Of a stretch of DNA of 64,000 nt, positions 53,566 to 62,791 are shown piece by piece. This stretch comes from Chloroflexota bacterium (GTDB lineage: Bacteria > Chloroflexota > Anaerolineae > 4572-78 > J111). How positions within the stretch are numbered: position 1 is the stretch's first letter; each line of letters begins with the position of its first letter. The stretch is from the NCBI GenBank assembly GCA_016860845.1, contig BOKF01000012.1, forward strand, positions 124,001-188,000. Reading direction: 5' to 3'. The position numbers and the translations under genes are program-made. The notes under the pieces are model-generated. The model did no database searches and was not told where the DNA came from. It worked only from the letters and a program-made list of their open reading frames with translations.

Positions 53566-54819
53566 ATGATGTCTCAAAAATCATTAATTCAGAACGATGT
53601 GATTGAGTTGAATAACCTTAATCAACAGAATAAAGACAACATTTACAATTTGCCCAATTTCAATCCCCAAATAATAAACCAAAAATATTTGGATACGCTG
53701 GGTGTGGTTGTTCAACCGGATGAAATTACTCTAAAGAAATTAGAAATGGGTTCGAGTGCTTTCATTAAGCAACTTCAGACTAGAAGCCTGATTCCCGAGC
53801 CTCGTTTAACCGAGATGGACATTCCTGTTGAAACACCCTTACCCGTTCATAACTATACGAGTACAGGTCATTGTCCTGGCAATATCCTTGAATTGAATCC
53901 GGTTCAGGGATGTAATGTGGGTTGCCTGTATTGTTTAGTTACCGATGGAAAGCATGACCAATCTTTGGTAGCGTTCAAAAATTATCCCAAGTATGTCAGA
54001 AGCCATTTAGAAGCAAACAAAGATAAAAGATATTGGTATTACCTTTCGGCCAAAACTGAAGCATTTCAAGAGCCAACGTTAGAGACCGGCATCGTCCACA
54101 ACATTTTGCGAGAATTTATTCAGCATTACAAAAAGAATCCTGACTCACCAGCCAGGCTATATTTGGTCACGAAAGCCGGTACCAAACAGCTTTTGTTTAA
54201 GCATCACGGAAATTCAATCTTAGATCTGTTATCGGAAATTCCAGATAGGGTGCAATACAATCCCAGTATTGGTTTAATGCCTGAAACGTTGAGAATTATC
54301 TTGGAACCCTATGCGGCTCCCATCCAGGAAAGATTAGACGCGGTTTTATTATGCCAACAGGTCGGAATTGATAGCAATTCTGTTCTAGCTCAACCAATTA
54401 TTGGACCCTATTTATCCCCCGAAACAATGTCCGATTATTTTTCAAAAATAAAATCAGCAAACATCATCAACTATAAACCGGAATTTCTAACCCTATGTAT
54501 GGAAAACCTGGCAATGATCGGCCAGATAATCGGTTATTTCGATAGAGCATTAGAGAAAAGCATTTATGAGCAATACATTGCTCATGACAATCAAAATCAT
54601 AGAAAGCAGCGGGAAAGAACAGCACCGAACAAGACATTTAGCTATGCCAAGCTAATGGAATTAAAAGAAGTGGGTGAATCGTTTGGATTAACCATGAGTG
54701 TCTGTTTTTGGGTAAGAGAACAAATAGATTTGGCTAAAGATCTTCCAGTAATAAATAATAATGGCTTTTGTTGTGATTTCCCCTTGTGGAACCGTTTTAG
54801 AGTTCCAAACCATACTTAA
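53566..54819 (+). CDS. Radical SAM protein (spore photoproduct lyase-like) in NRPS cluster
   Basis: A 417-residue protein with the iron-sulfur motif C-x3-C-x2-C as GCNVGCLYC (Cys116, Cys120, Cys123) preceded by ILELNPVQ, as in spore photoproduct lyase-like radical SAM proteins. Two Cys in NGFCCDFPLW near the C-terminus might bind another cluster or substrate. It starts 15 bp after the NRPS with AAAGGAAAGG before ATG. The gene is very AT-rich: three sampled 60-base lines have 28-33% G+C, against 52% in a sampled NRPS line. That suggests a separate origin by transfer. It probably modifies the peptide or its carrier-bound precursor by radical chemistry; reaction unknown. No other tailoring, transport or resistance gene is next to it. 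Confidence 0.85.
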   Translation: MMSQKSLIQNDVIELNNLNQQNKDNIYNLPNFNPQIINQKYLDTLGVVVQPDEITLKKLEMGSSAFIKQLQTRSLIPEPRLTEMDIPVETPLPVHNYTSTGHCPGNILELNPVQGCNVGCLYCLVTDGKHDQSLVAFKNYPKYVRSHLEANKDKRYWYYLSAKTEAFQEPTLETGIVHNILREFIQHYKKNPDSPARLYLVTKAGTKQLLFKHHGNSILDLLSEIPDRVQYNPSIGLMPETLRIILEPYAAPIQERLDAVLLCQQVGIDSNSVLAQPIIGPYLSPETMSDYFSKIKSANIINYKPEFLTLCMENLAMIGQIIGYFDRALEKSIYEQYIAHDNQNHRKQRERTAPNKTFSYAKLMELKEVGESFGLTMSVCFWVREQIDLAKDLPVINNNGFCCDFPLWNRFRVPNHT

Positions 54820-55149
54820 TGATAGGGGTGGTGGCTCTGCAAAACGCTACCCATTCTCTCCTCAGCTCGATTTGTCCGCAAGCTGCAGGTACTGGACCGT
54901 GCAATCTTTATTGAGCCTACTCAGTGGAATAAAAGCGAACTTTCGACTGCCCGGCTTTTCACCATCCGGGTCACTCAGCAGGCCAGACACGCCTGCTTCA
55001 CCATATCGGCCGAAGCCTGGACGATCGACTTGGAATGAATTTCCCGCTTGAATAAAGTGACCTGGCCTGCACGGACACGTTAGCCAGGTCTTACGGTTCA
55101 CACGGTAACGGAGTCTTACATTGCCGCAAATCAAGCGTGACCTCTGAGC
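54820..55149. other. 330-bp stretch without a credible gene between the NRPS cluster and the kinases
   Basis: Base composition returns to GC-rich just after the radical SAM stop. A 90-codon minus-strand frame (54862-55134, TTG start) and a plus-strand frame (54761-55051) exist, but neither has a ribosome site or a recognised motif. The stretch may be a scar or remnant at the edge of an acquired cluster. No repeat of the tRNA-Gly 3' end was seen here. Confidence 0.4.
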
Positions 55150-56679
55150 CTAGGCCGCTTTTAAGTGAGCCAGACGATCCCAGGGTTGGCTCATAGCCTC
55201 CAAAAGCTGCTTATATTCTTCATACCGGGCCAAATAAAGAGGTGTCTGACGCCGGTCAGGTTCATGGACTCTGACTATAGAAACAGCCTGTTCAACCGCT
55301 TCCGTACAGTTGGCGTAGATACCGGCCCCAATCCCGGCCGATATGGCCGCGCCGCGAGCACCAGTTTCAATCCCGTCGGGTACTTCGATCACCACTTCCA
55401 GGGTGTCGGCAAACATCTGGGTCCAGACTTCACTTCGTGCTCCGCCCCCGGTCAGCCGGGCAATGTCAAAATTAGCCCCGGCCTGGCGTAATTTCTCAAT
55501 ATGATTCAGATGGCTGTAGACCACGCCTTCGTAAAGCGCCCGGAGCAGGTGGGCGCGGGTGTGCCAGCCGCCCACACCGTAAAAACCGGCCCTGGCCGTC
55601 GCTTGGACATTAGAACCGTACAGGAACGGGTGGAAAATGAGGTTAGCGCTTTCCGGCGGTATGTTGGCTACGACTTCGTTACAAACCTCATAGACCGAAA
55701 CGCCCCGGCGGCTGGCTTCCAGCCGCTCTTCGGCGCAGAACTGGTTCACAAACCACTCCAGGTTCGTAGCCGAGGTAGCGCTCGCTTCGATAGTCAACCA
55801 AAATTCGGGATCGGCAAAGATGGTCGTCATGAAAATATCACGAGAGACAATCGGTTTTGCCGTGACGACCTCGTTGATGCTCCAGGAGCCGACAATGATG
55901 CAGGCCTGGCCGGGCCGGGTGACTCCGGCGCCAATGGCGCTGGCATCAACATCAAATAGGCCGCCCACCACCGGCGTCCCGACGGCCAGACCCGTCGCTG
56001 CCGCGGCTTTTGGCGTCACTTTGCCGATCACTTCAAAACTGTAGGCGGGCCGGGGCAAAGCCTCCATCATCTCAGGGATACCATACAGGACCATCAACTC
56101 GGGTGAATAAAGGCGGTTGGGCACATCGAGCAGGCTGGTGGCGCTCATGTCCGTGTAATCGGATCTGATTTCGCCGGTCAGGCAGTAATTGATGTAATCC
56201 TTACACAGGAGCACCGCCCCAATGCGTTCATAAACAGCCGGTTCGTGCTGTTTGAACCAAGCCAGCAGGGCATTGGGCTGGGCGGGCCAGAAACATTGGA
56301 GGGTAAAGAGGAAGGCTCGATCACATATGGCGCCCGCATTCCAGCTATTCACTACGTCAGCGGCCCGGGTATCGAGGGATTGAATGCCGTTCCAGACCGG
56401 CTTACCGGCTTTATCCAGTAAGTAAACGCCATTCCCATGACCGGAACTGCCAATGCCGACAATCTCCTCAGGCTTAATTCCTGCTTTGGCGATAACTTCT
56501 CGAATCGCTTCGGCCGTTCCCTGCCAGAGCGACTCCATACTTCGCTCCGTCCAGCCGGGCCTGGGATAATGTGTCTCGACTTTTCGGCTGGCAACTTGCA
56601 GTTCCTTCCCCCTCAAGTCGAAGAGGGCTGCTTTAGAGACGGTATTGCCGTTATCCAAACCTAACAAATATTGGCCCAT
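55150..56679 (-). CDS. FGGY-family carbohydrate kinase (xylulokinase/LyxK-like)
   Basis: A 509-residue ATP-dependent sugar kinase. The N-terminal phosphate-binding loop is LGLDNGNTVSKAALFD; GIGSSGHGNGVYLLD and CKDYINYCLTGE follow, and the FGGY C-terminal signature region is LTGGGARSEVWTQMFADTLE with GARGAAISAGIGAG. The opening resembles L-xylulose kinases more than glycerol kinases, but the sugar is not certain. ATG 56679 follows AAGGGG. It lies 25 bp downstream of the second FGGY kinase on the same strand, so the cell has a two-kinase operon. These enzymes phosphorylate ketoses before aldol or epimerase steps. Confidence 0.9.
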   Translation of the reverse strand: MGQYLLGLDNGNTVSKAALFDLRGKELQVASRKVETHYPRPGWTERSMESLWQGTAEAIREVIAKAGIKPEEIVGIGSSGHGNGVYLLDKAGKPVWNGIQSLDTRAADVVNSWNAGAICDRAFLFTLQCFWPAQPNALLAWFKQHEPAVYERIGAVLLCKDYINYCLTGEIRSDYTDMSATSLLDVPNRLYSPELMVLYGIPEMMEALPRPAYSFEVIGKVTPKAAAATGLAVGTPVVGGLFDVDASAIGAGVTRPGQACIIVGSWSINEVVTAKPIVSRDIFMTTIFADPEFWLTIEASATSATNLEWFVNQFCAEERLEASRRGVSVYEVCNEVVANIPPESANLIFHPFLYGSNVQATARAGFYGVGGWHTRAHLLRALYEGVVYSHLNHIEKLRQAGANFDIARLTGGGARSEVWTQMFADTLEVVIEVPDGIETGARGAAISAGIGAGIYANCTEAVEQAVSIVRVHEPDRRQTPLYLARYEEYKQLLEAMSQPWDRLAHLKAA

Positions 56680-56704
56680 CGCTTATCCCCTTTCATGATA
56701 GAAT

Positions 56705-58252
56705 TTAGAGCAAAAACTGCTCATAGAGCTGGTGGCTGATCAGCTTCAGGGTGGGATAGAGCTGCCGGTAAATCTTGAACCACTCGGCATAGCGCGGAAC
56801 CAATTCCGGATTCGGCTCGTAGGTTTGGCTCGGCTTATAGACATGCTCAAAGGCATCATGCTCGTCTTTGTAGAGGCCCACCCCGATGCCGGCCAGGATG
56901 GCAGCGCCCAGCGGAGTAGCCTCTTCGATTTCCGGCACCTCAATCGGGCGGCCGGCCACGTCGGCTTTGTTCTGCATCCAGAATTTATTACGCACCGCCC
57001 CGCCGACCACAATCAGTTTATCGGGCCTGATCCCCAGACCATCTTCCATCGCTGTGATGATATCCAAAACCTGGTAATCCAATCCTTCGATGATCGCCCG
57101 CAGCATGTCCCCCTGGGCAACAAAATTACTGAGGCCGACAAAGGCTCCCAGCGAACGGGCATCCACGACCGGACAGCCGGCCGCCGACATGTGGGGCAAA
57201 AACATCACCCCCCTGGCCCCGGCCGGCGACGCTGCTGCCGCCGCCATCAGCCAATCCCAGTCTACCCCACCTTCCTGCTCGGCCCGCTGTTTAGCTTCAA
57301 AGCCGTACTCCTTGCGGTACCACTCCAGCATCTCCGCTGCCACCGCCCCACCCCACACGGCGTACATGTTCCGGGCGACGTGGGCCTCGACCGTAACGCC
57401 AAGCCGCTGGACCCGGGGCGTTAACACCGGTTCGGGGATGGCGGTCAAGACGATTTCCCAGGTTCCGGTTAAATCCAGCACGACTCCCGGTTGAAAAGCG
57501 CCAACCGGCAGCGCACCGCATAGGTAATCGTGGCCACCCAATATTACGGGTGTGCCAGCGGGCAAACCGGTCGCTTCCGCCGCCGCTGGCGTGACCTCGC
57601 CCAAAACGGTGCCGCTGGGGTAGACATCGCATAGAAGCCGCCGCTCAATCCCGGCCAGGGCCAGGATTTCAGCCGACCAGTCAAGCTGGCGCTGGTCAAA
57701 GAGCAGCGTGCAGGAAGCCATGGTATAATCGGTGGCTTTGCGTCCGCAGAGCATAAAGTTCAGGAAATCTTCAATTAACAGCCATTTATCGGTGCGGGCC
57801 AGGATGTCCGGCTCATGTTCAGCCATCCACAGCAGGCGCAAGGCCGTGTTAAACCGCCACAGAGTATTGCCGCCAATGGAAAAGCCCTTCTCCGCGCCGA
57901 TATGCTCCTGCCACCAGCGGAGCTGCGGTTCGGTCCGGGGATCATGCCAACTAATGAAAGGATAGAGCCAACGGCCCGCTTCATCCACCGGCACGCCGTC
58001 CATCCCCATCCCGGTAACGCCCACGCCTTTGATCTGGCACGGATTATCCAGGTGAGTCACGGCCTCCTTGATAGCCGCCGCCGTGCCTCCCCAGATTTGT
58101 TCCGGCTGCCAGACGGTCCATTCAGGGTGGTCGGGGGAGGGATTGTACCGTTCGGTGGGGCGGCTGCCGCTGGCGACGGCGTTACCGTGGAGGTCATAGA
58201 TCACGGCTTTTAGGCTGGTCGAGCCTAGGTCTATGCCCATGAGATAATCCAT
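56705..58252 (-). CDS. FGGY-family carbohydrate kinase (xylulokinase-like)
   Basis: A 515-residue kinase. I start it at ATG 58252, which has a strong GGGAGG site; an in-frame GTG five codons earlier lies within that site. Family marks: MGIDLGSTSLKAVIYD, GVGVTGMGMDGVPVD, ISWHDPRTEP, the LIEDFLNFMLCG helix and the C-terminal VVGGAVRNKFWMQNKADVAG with ATPLGAAILAG. Compared with the adjacent kinase it differs greatly, so the two are not a recent duplication and probably act on different sugars. It is the first gene of the kinase operon. Confidence 0.9.
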   Translation of the reverse strand: MDYLMGIDLGSTSLKAVIYDLHGNAVASGSRPTERYNPSPDHPEWTVWQPEQIWGGTAAAIKEAVTHLDNPCQIKGVGVTGMGMDGVPVDEAGRWLYPFISWHDPRTEPQLRWWQEHIGAEKGFSIGGNTLWRFNTALRLLWMAEHEPDILARTDKWLLIEDFLNFMLCGRKATDYTMASCTLLFDQRQLDWSAEILALAGIERRLLCDVYPSGTVLGEVTPAAAEATGLPAGTPVILGGHDYLCGALPVGAFQPGVVLDLTGTWEIVLTAIPEPVLTPRVQRLGVTVEAHVARNMYAVWGGAVAAEMLEWYRKEYGFEAKQRAEQEGGVDWDWLMAAAAASPAGARGVMFLPHMSAAGCPVVDARSLGAFVGLSNFVAQGDMLRAIIEGLDYQVLDIITAMEDGLGIRPDKLIVVGGAVRNKFWMQNKADVAGRPIEVPEIEEATPLGAAILAGIGVGLYKDEHDAFEHVYKPSQTYEPNPELVPRYAEWFKIYRQLYPTLKLISHQLYEQFLL

Positions 58253-58273
58253 TGTTCTACCTCCCACAAATGT

Positions 58274-58393
58274 TCAGTCAATCTGCTGCGATTTCTGCAC
58301 GGCTGGAAGAACGTACTGCTCAATTAACTCGAATATACTCTCCTCGGTGGCCGCCGTCGTGACGTAGACCACGAAACACCAAGTCAACGTCAC
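58274..58393 (-). CDS. Possible 39-codon ORF overlapping the CocE stop
   Basis: Read on the minus strand, GTG at 58393 overlaps the TGA of the CocE/NonD gene (GTGA) and opens 39 codons to TGA at 58274-58276. The product (VTLTWCFVVYVTTAATEES..., ending AVQKSQQID) looks more like real protein than random sequence. It may be a small coupled gene or the tail of a lost one. No ribosome site or family match seen. Confidence 0.25.
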   Translation of the reverse strand: MTLTWCFVVYVTTAATEESIFELIEQYVLPAVQKSQQID

Positions 58394-60300
58394 GGGTTGG
58401 GAATAATGGGCAGCACAATGTACGAGGCATGATCGGCCTCGCGATATAGACGAACCGTGGGGGGAGGACCCAACTGCGGCGTCAGGGCAGTATCCTTATC
58501 TGCACCGGTGATCGTTACCCGAATCCGGTGGCCGGCAGCAAAGACATAGGATGTGGGCAACAAATCGAAGACCAGTTCAACCGGCTGGCCGGGCAAATCG
58601 GCGATGTCTTCGGCATAGCTCCGATGATAAGGCAATCCCAGATTCTCATAAGGCGCTGTGGAAATGGCTCTGTGGGAAGCGCGTAGATTACCCTCGGTGA
58701 CATATTTTGAATACTTGGCTTCGCTGATATCTTCCAGATACACAAAGAAATCTCCGTCCCTGGCGGAAGAGGTGACCCAAAGATGGACAACCGGGTGACC
58801 GGTGACCTCGACCTCAGCCGTTAAAGGCGGTGTCGTATAGGTCAACCCTTTTTCATCATTGAACATCATCGTGTTGGGATAAACAGGCGACATTACATTG
58901 TATCCGGCGGTCCAACGGGTAGCCGTGCCGGAGGTCGTAGAGTAATCCACAAGATACTCATCTACGCCGGTAGTCGTTACCGGCAAATCCAGGCTGAGAC
59001 TCCCGTCATTTACAGATTTTACGCTGCCTGATTTTGTGCCATCGAAATAATAGTTGGTGAGCTTTTGATTGGGCAATGGCCACTGCCAGGCCGAATGCCA
59101 GCCGGAATTCTTCCCCGCCCCCATGGTGTAGTAATAAATGGGCGCTTCGCTCATCACCCCATTGTCAATCCCTTTGAGCCAGTAGTCATACCAGCGTACT
59201 TCTTCCATGGCCAGATCGAGGTACCCCAATTGCGGATGCGCCCAGGGCCCGATCACGATTTTTTGAGGATTCGTCAGGTTGCTGTACCACAAGAGCGCAT
59301 GCTTAGGAAACATGTCATACCAGCCCCCCCAATGGTACACGGGTATACCGGAACTCCGGATCTCTTTCAGGTAACTCGCCGGGTTGTTGGTGATATAGGG
59401 TTGCGTGCCGGTCAGTGCAGACACGCTATCCCGATAATGCAAAGACGAATACGCATCAAACACATCCAGATTGCCCGCATGTTCCTTCAAGGCTGCTTGC
59501 AACATGGCCTTATTCGTATCTTCATCTACGGCCGAACCGTCAGAATCTAACCTGTTTATCATATTTCCCCACTGGCGGAAGAAATCGTCATGGAACACGC
59601 CGCCCGGATATATAAAGGAATAACGATCAAACTCCGACATTTCGGGGAAAATCGCCTTCAAGTGGGGCGGTGCTGTGCTGGCCGCCATGAATTGGGTGAT
59701 GCCCAAATACGACCGGCCAAACATGCCAATATTCCCATTAGACCAGGGTTGTACCGCCAGCCACTCGGTAATGTCATAGGCGTCGCGTGTTTCTTCTGGG
59801 GAGAATAGATCTCGATAAGTTCCAAATGAAGCCCCGGTGCCGCGTATATCCACCGAGACAATGATATAGCCATACTTCAATAAAGTTTGCAGGTAATGCC
59901 AATTAAATATCCCCTCTCGATGATAGCGGTTATGGGTCCAGATCACCGGCAAGGGAGCGCTCACCGTCTTTCCATCCTGAGCCGGCCGGAGAATGAGCGC
60001 CGCCAATTTTGTTCCATCTCGCATAGGGATGTACTGGGATGTTGAATGCCTTTGGTGATACAGTGGTTGAGAATAGCCTTCGTATTGACCCGGTTGTGAC
60101 AGGCGCTCTTCCGGGGCGTCTGCCGGCAAGCCGGTGGCGGTGGCCGTCGGCGCCGAGATCGTCGCTATGGGGATGGTAGTTTCACTCGGCAAAGGACTGT
60201 TTGTTGAGGCCAGGCCCACGCAACTACCGAGTAGTGCCAAGATAACTACGAAATACAAAAGTGACCGAGTTTGTTTATCATCTGCAATGAAGTTTTTCAT
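58390..60300 (-). CDS. CocE/NonD-family hydrolase (X-Pro dipeptidyl-peptidase-like), lipoprotein
   Basis: A 636-residue exported enzyme. I start it at ATG 60300, behind AGGAGA; a 22-residue upstream extension lacks support. The signal peptide ends LALLGSC, a lipoprotein motif. The catalytic domain has DIRGTGAS, the nucleophile Ser in GRSYLG, Asp in HWGGWYDMFP and His in IGPWAHP. The C-terminal 220 residues form the jelly-roll typical of CocE/NonD and X-Pro peptidase family S15 (VTGHPVVHLWVTS, AAGHRIRVTITGAD). These enzymes hydrolyse esters or amides with acyl or prolyl groups; substrate unknown. It sits between the dehydrogenase operon and the kinases, after a large hairpin. Confidence 0.88.
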   Translation of the reverse strand: MKNFIADDKQTRSLLYFVVILALLGSCVGLASTNSPLPSETTIPIATISAPTATATGLPADAPEERLSQPGQYEGYSQPLYHQRHSTSQYIPMRDGTKLAALILRPAQDGKTVSAPLPVIWTHNRYHREGIFNWHYLQTLLKYGYIIVSVDIRGTGASFGTYRDLFSPEETRDAYDITEWLAVQPWSNGNIGMFGRSYLGITQFMAASTAPPHLKAIFPEMSEFDRYSFIYPGGVFHDDFFRQWGNMINRLDSDGSAVDEDTNKAMLQAALKEHAGNLDVFDAYSSLHYRDSVSALTGTQPYITNNPASYLKEIRSSGIPVYHWGGWYDMFPKHALLWYSNLTNPQKIVIGPWAHPQLGYLDLAMEEVRWYDYWLKGIDNGVMSEAPIYYYTMGAGKNSGWHSAWQWPLPNQKLTNYYFDGTKSGSVKSVNDGSLSLDLPVTTTGVDEYLVDYSTTSGTATRWTAGYNVMSPVYPNTMMFNDEKGLTYTTPPLTAEVEVTGHPVVHLWVTSSARDGDFFVYLEDISEAKYSKYVTEGNLRASHRAISTAPYENLGLPYHRSYAEDIADLPGQPVELVFDLLPTSYVFAAGHRIRVTITGADKDTALTPQLGPPPTVRLYREADHASYIVLPIIPNP

Positions 60301-60389
60301 AGAGATAATCTCCTGGAAGTGAGCATAGCTTTTCTCAAGCGGCGATGATTTTCGTTTCAGCCACAAAAATATGGCTTGGACGGTGATGC

Positions 60390-60429
60390 GTGATACGTGA
60401 TGCGTAAAAAATCACGCATCACGTATCAC
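60390..60429. repeat. 16-bp perfect hairpin (GTGATACGTGATGCGT)
   Basis: Arms 60390-60405 and 60414-60429 are exact complements around AAAAAATC. The arms are built from overlapping TGATACG/TGATGCG words, also seen once more to the left (60383-60390). On the minus strand no T run follows the stem, so it is not the usual terminator of the upstream gene, but may still limit read-through into CocE. The gap 60301-60471 has no gene. Confidence 0.75.
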
Positions 60430-60471
60430 ATTTTTCCATCAACTGGCCGAAATGAAACCTGACGCCAACAT

Positions 60472-61515
60472 TTATAAAGAAATCGGGTATCGCCCATACT
60501 CTCGCAAGGTATCCAGCATCGCCTGATAATTCTCCGGCTTGACGGCCGAATGAATGCTGTTGCTGGACGAGAGGATATAACCGCCGCCGGGCGCTCCTTT
60601 GCGTAACGCCTCCTTGGTTGCTTCGACCACTTCTGCAGGCGTGCCGAAGCTCAGCAAATGGACGCAGTCAACGTTTCCCTTGAGGGCAATGCGCTGCCCA
60701 TACTTCGCCTTGACCTCTGCCAGGTCCATCCCTCCCAGCGGATCGAGCGGGTCCAGGCAGTCAATGCCGGAGTCTACAATCATGTCAAGGATCGGCCACA
60801 GGTTGCCGTCGGTGTGCTTGATGACGGTCAGGCCCAAGTCCTTGAAACCACCCATCACCCGGCACAGGCCCGGATAGAAAAGCTCCCGGAAATGCTGCGG
60901 TGACATGAGCGGTCCTTTGCTGTAAGCTACATCGTCGCCGGTGTGGACGAAGTCGGCTCCTAAATCGGCCACCTTTTTAGCCATCCTTAGATTAATTTCT
61001 ACCGACATATCCACCAGGGCCTGCACCAGCTCCGGCTCGGTAACAATGGCCATGAGCAAATTCGTCATGCCCATCAGGTAACGTGGCAGGGAGAAGACAT
61101 CGTTAAGATGAACCCCGATGGCCTTTTTTCCTTTGAATTCCTTGACCGCCCATTCTATTTCAGCATAGCGGCCGGGAGCATCCGGGTCAGGCGGGGTAAA
61201 CGCCTTAAAATCGGCCAGGGTTTTGATGGGGCAGAGGGACTCGATCTCGACGCCGTGCTCCTCCAGGCCATAGCGAAAGGTAAAGCCCCACTCGCTGAGC
61301 CAGCGGTCCGGGCCGACCTGCTCCTTTCTAAAATGAGGGCCGACCAGGATGGCGTCATGCCCCATCCGCATGGCAAATTCGTGCGGGTCCTTGCAGCCAG
61401 GACAGAGCGCCTCCCGCACCTTCTTATCCACCAACCACTCGAAATGGGGGACACGATCCGGCTCTTGACGGTGCAAAGCCAGCATGACCCGCTCGGCAGA
61501 AGTTAATTCAGCCAT
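60472..61515 (-). CDS. Uroporphyrinogen decarboxylase-family protein (methyltransferase-like)
   Basis: A 347-residue TIM-barrel protein of the URO-D/MtaA superfamily. Family-like motifs are TSAERVMLALHRQEPDRVP at the start, HTGDDVAYSKGPLMSP, IKHTDGNLWPILDM and LKGNVDCVHLLSFG. True HemE enzymes have a different N-terminus, so this belongs with MtaA/corrinoid-methyltransferase-like or uncharacterised URO-D proteins that are common in sugar and methoxy-compound loci. ATG 61515 has GAGGG, overlapping the stop of E2 by its ribosome site, so it is co-transcribed with the dehydrogenase genes. Role in that operon unknown. Confidence 0.85.
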   Translation of the reverse strand: MAELTSAERVMLALHRQEPDRVPHFEWLVDKKVREALCPGCKDPHEFAMRMGHDAILVGPHFRKEQVGPDRWLSEWGFTFRYGLEEHGVEIESLCPIKTLADFKAFTPPDPDAPGRYAEIEWAVKEFKGKKAIGVHLNDVFSLPRYLMGMTNLLMAIVTEPELVQALVDMSVEINLRMAKKVADLGADFVHTGDDVAYSKGPLMSPQHFRELFYPGLCRVMGGFKDLGLTVIKHTDGNLWPILDMIVDSGIDCLDPLDPLGGMDLAEVKAKYGQRIALKGNVDCVHLLSFGTPAEVVEATKEALRKGAPGGGYILSSSNSIHSAVKPENYQAMLDTLREYGRYPISL

Positions 61516-61522
61516 TATTCCC

Positions 61523-62788
61523 TCAAATCAGCAGATAGGGGTTTTCCAGGGTGTCCTTCAACTCCGCCAGGAAGCGGGCGGCCGCAGCTCCATCCACCAG
61601 CCGGTGATCCACCGAAATCGTCAGGTTCATCATGGGCCGCAGTTCAATCCCTGCTCCGCTCTTAACCGGCATCTCCACAATCTTGCCGACCGCCAGGATG
61701 GCGGCTTCAGGCGGATTGATAATGGCGGTGAAGGACTCGATGCCGAACATACCCAGGTTAGAAATCGTAAAGGTGCTGCCGATCATCTCGGCCGGTTTCA
61801 GGCGCTTGGTCCGCGCCCGCTCCAGCAGGTCGCCCAGCAGACCGACAAGCTGTTCCAGGTTCTTATCCTGCGCCACCCGGATGACCGGCACAATCAGGTA
61901 ATCCTCCAGGTTGGTGGCGATGCCCAGGTGAATATCCGCCCAAAGGATGATCTGGTCATCCTGCAACGAGGCGTTCAGATAGGGGTGGCGCGGCAGCACC
62001 GAGGCCACGGCTCGGGCGATAATGACCGTAAAGGAGAGACGCTGGCCGGTTTTCTGCTGGATCGGCTCCAGCACCCGGCTGCGTAAGCGGGTCGCTTCGC
62101 TCATATCCACCTGGAGCGACAGGTTGATATGCGGCGCGGTAAAGGCACTGTAGGCCAGGCGCTCGGCAATAATTTTACGCGGGCCGACCAGGGGAATGAC
62201 CTCTTTCCGCCGGGCGTCCGGTAACGGGATCTGGGGCGCAGGAGCAGCCGGCCGGAGCGATGCCGCGGGGAGACTCGCTCCCTTGACTTCTTTCTGGGCG
62301 GCGAATTGTTCAACGTCGTGGCGGTGTACCCGTCCCCGGCTGCCGTGGCCTGACACCTGGCTGAGATCAACGCCAACTTGGGCCGCCAGGTGGCGGGCGG
62401 CCGGGGTCGCCCGGACTTTGCCATTGCTGGCGCTCACTGGCGGGGCTGCTTCTTTTTTCCCAACCGGCGCTTCCGGCTGGAGGGAGGCTGGGGGCGCTGT
62501 GGCAACCGCAGCAACAGGGCTGGGTTCAGTTCTGCCGGGCAGCGCCTCGCCCGGTTCCAGGATGTAAGCGATGACCTGCGTCACCGGCAGGACTTCATCA
62601 GGTTTGGCCTTCAATCCGCCCAGGATGCCGCTGGCGGTCGCTTCGACCTCGATATTGGCTTTATCGGTTTGGATGATAAAGAGCGGCTCGCCCTTCTCAA
62701 TCCGATCCCCTTCGTTTTTCAGCCATTCGACAAAGGTGCCGGTCTCCATGACCATATCTACTTTGGGAACAATTACTTCGGTAGCCAT
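61523..62788 (-). CDS. Dihydrolipoamide acyltransferase, E2 of a 2-oxo-acid dehydrogenase complex
   Basis: A 421-residue E2. Residues 1-80 are one lipoyl domain with the modified Lys in IIQTDKANIEVEA; a Pro/Ala-rich linker follows. A peripheral-subunit-binding domain (about 128-165) has ATPAARHLAAQ and GHGSRGRVHRHDV. The catalytic domain ends with the active-site ISVDHRLVDGAAAARFL. E2 enzymes pass the acyl group from lipoate to CoA. The single lipoyl domain fits the AcoC/BkdB or small PDH type. It starts 3 bp after E1beta and is followed by the URO-D gene. No E3 is seen in the window. Confidence 0.93.
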   Translation of the reverse strand: MATEVIVPKVDMVMETGTFVEWLKNEGDRIEKGEPLFIIQTDKANIEVEATASGILGGLKAKPDEVLPVTQVIAYILEPGEALPGRTEPSPVAAVATAPPASLQPEAPVGKKEAAPPVSASNGKVRATPAARHLAAQVGVDLSQVSGHGSRGRVHRHDVEQFAAQKEVKGASLPAASLRPAAPAPQIPLPDARRKEVIPLVGPRKIIAERLAYSAFTAPHINLSLQVDMSEATRLRSRVLEPIQQKTGQRLSFTVIIARAVASVLPRHPYLNASLQDDQIILWADIHLGIATNLEDYLIVPVIRVAQDKNLEQLVGLLGDLLERARTKRLKPAEMIGSTFTISNLGMFGIESFTAIINPPEAAILAVGKIVEMPVKSGAGIELRPMMNLTISVDHRLVDGAAAARFLAELKDTLENPYLLI

Positions 62789-62791
62789 CGT

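Noticed and set aside
45559..55149. Integrative element inserted at tRNA-Gly
   Set aside because: No integrase and no repeated tRNA 3' end at the right flank were seen, so only the softer statement of a possible acquired cluster is kept.
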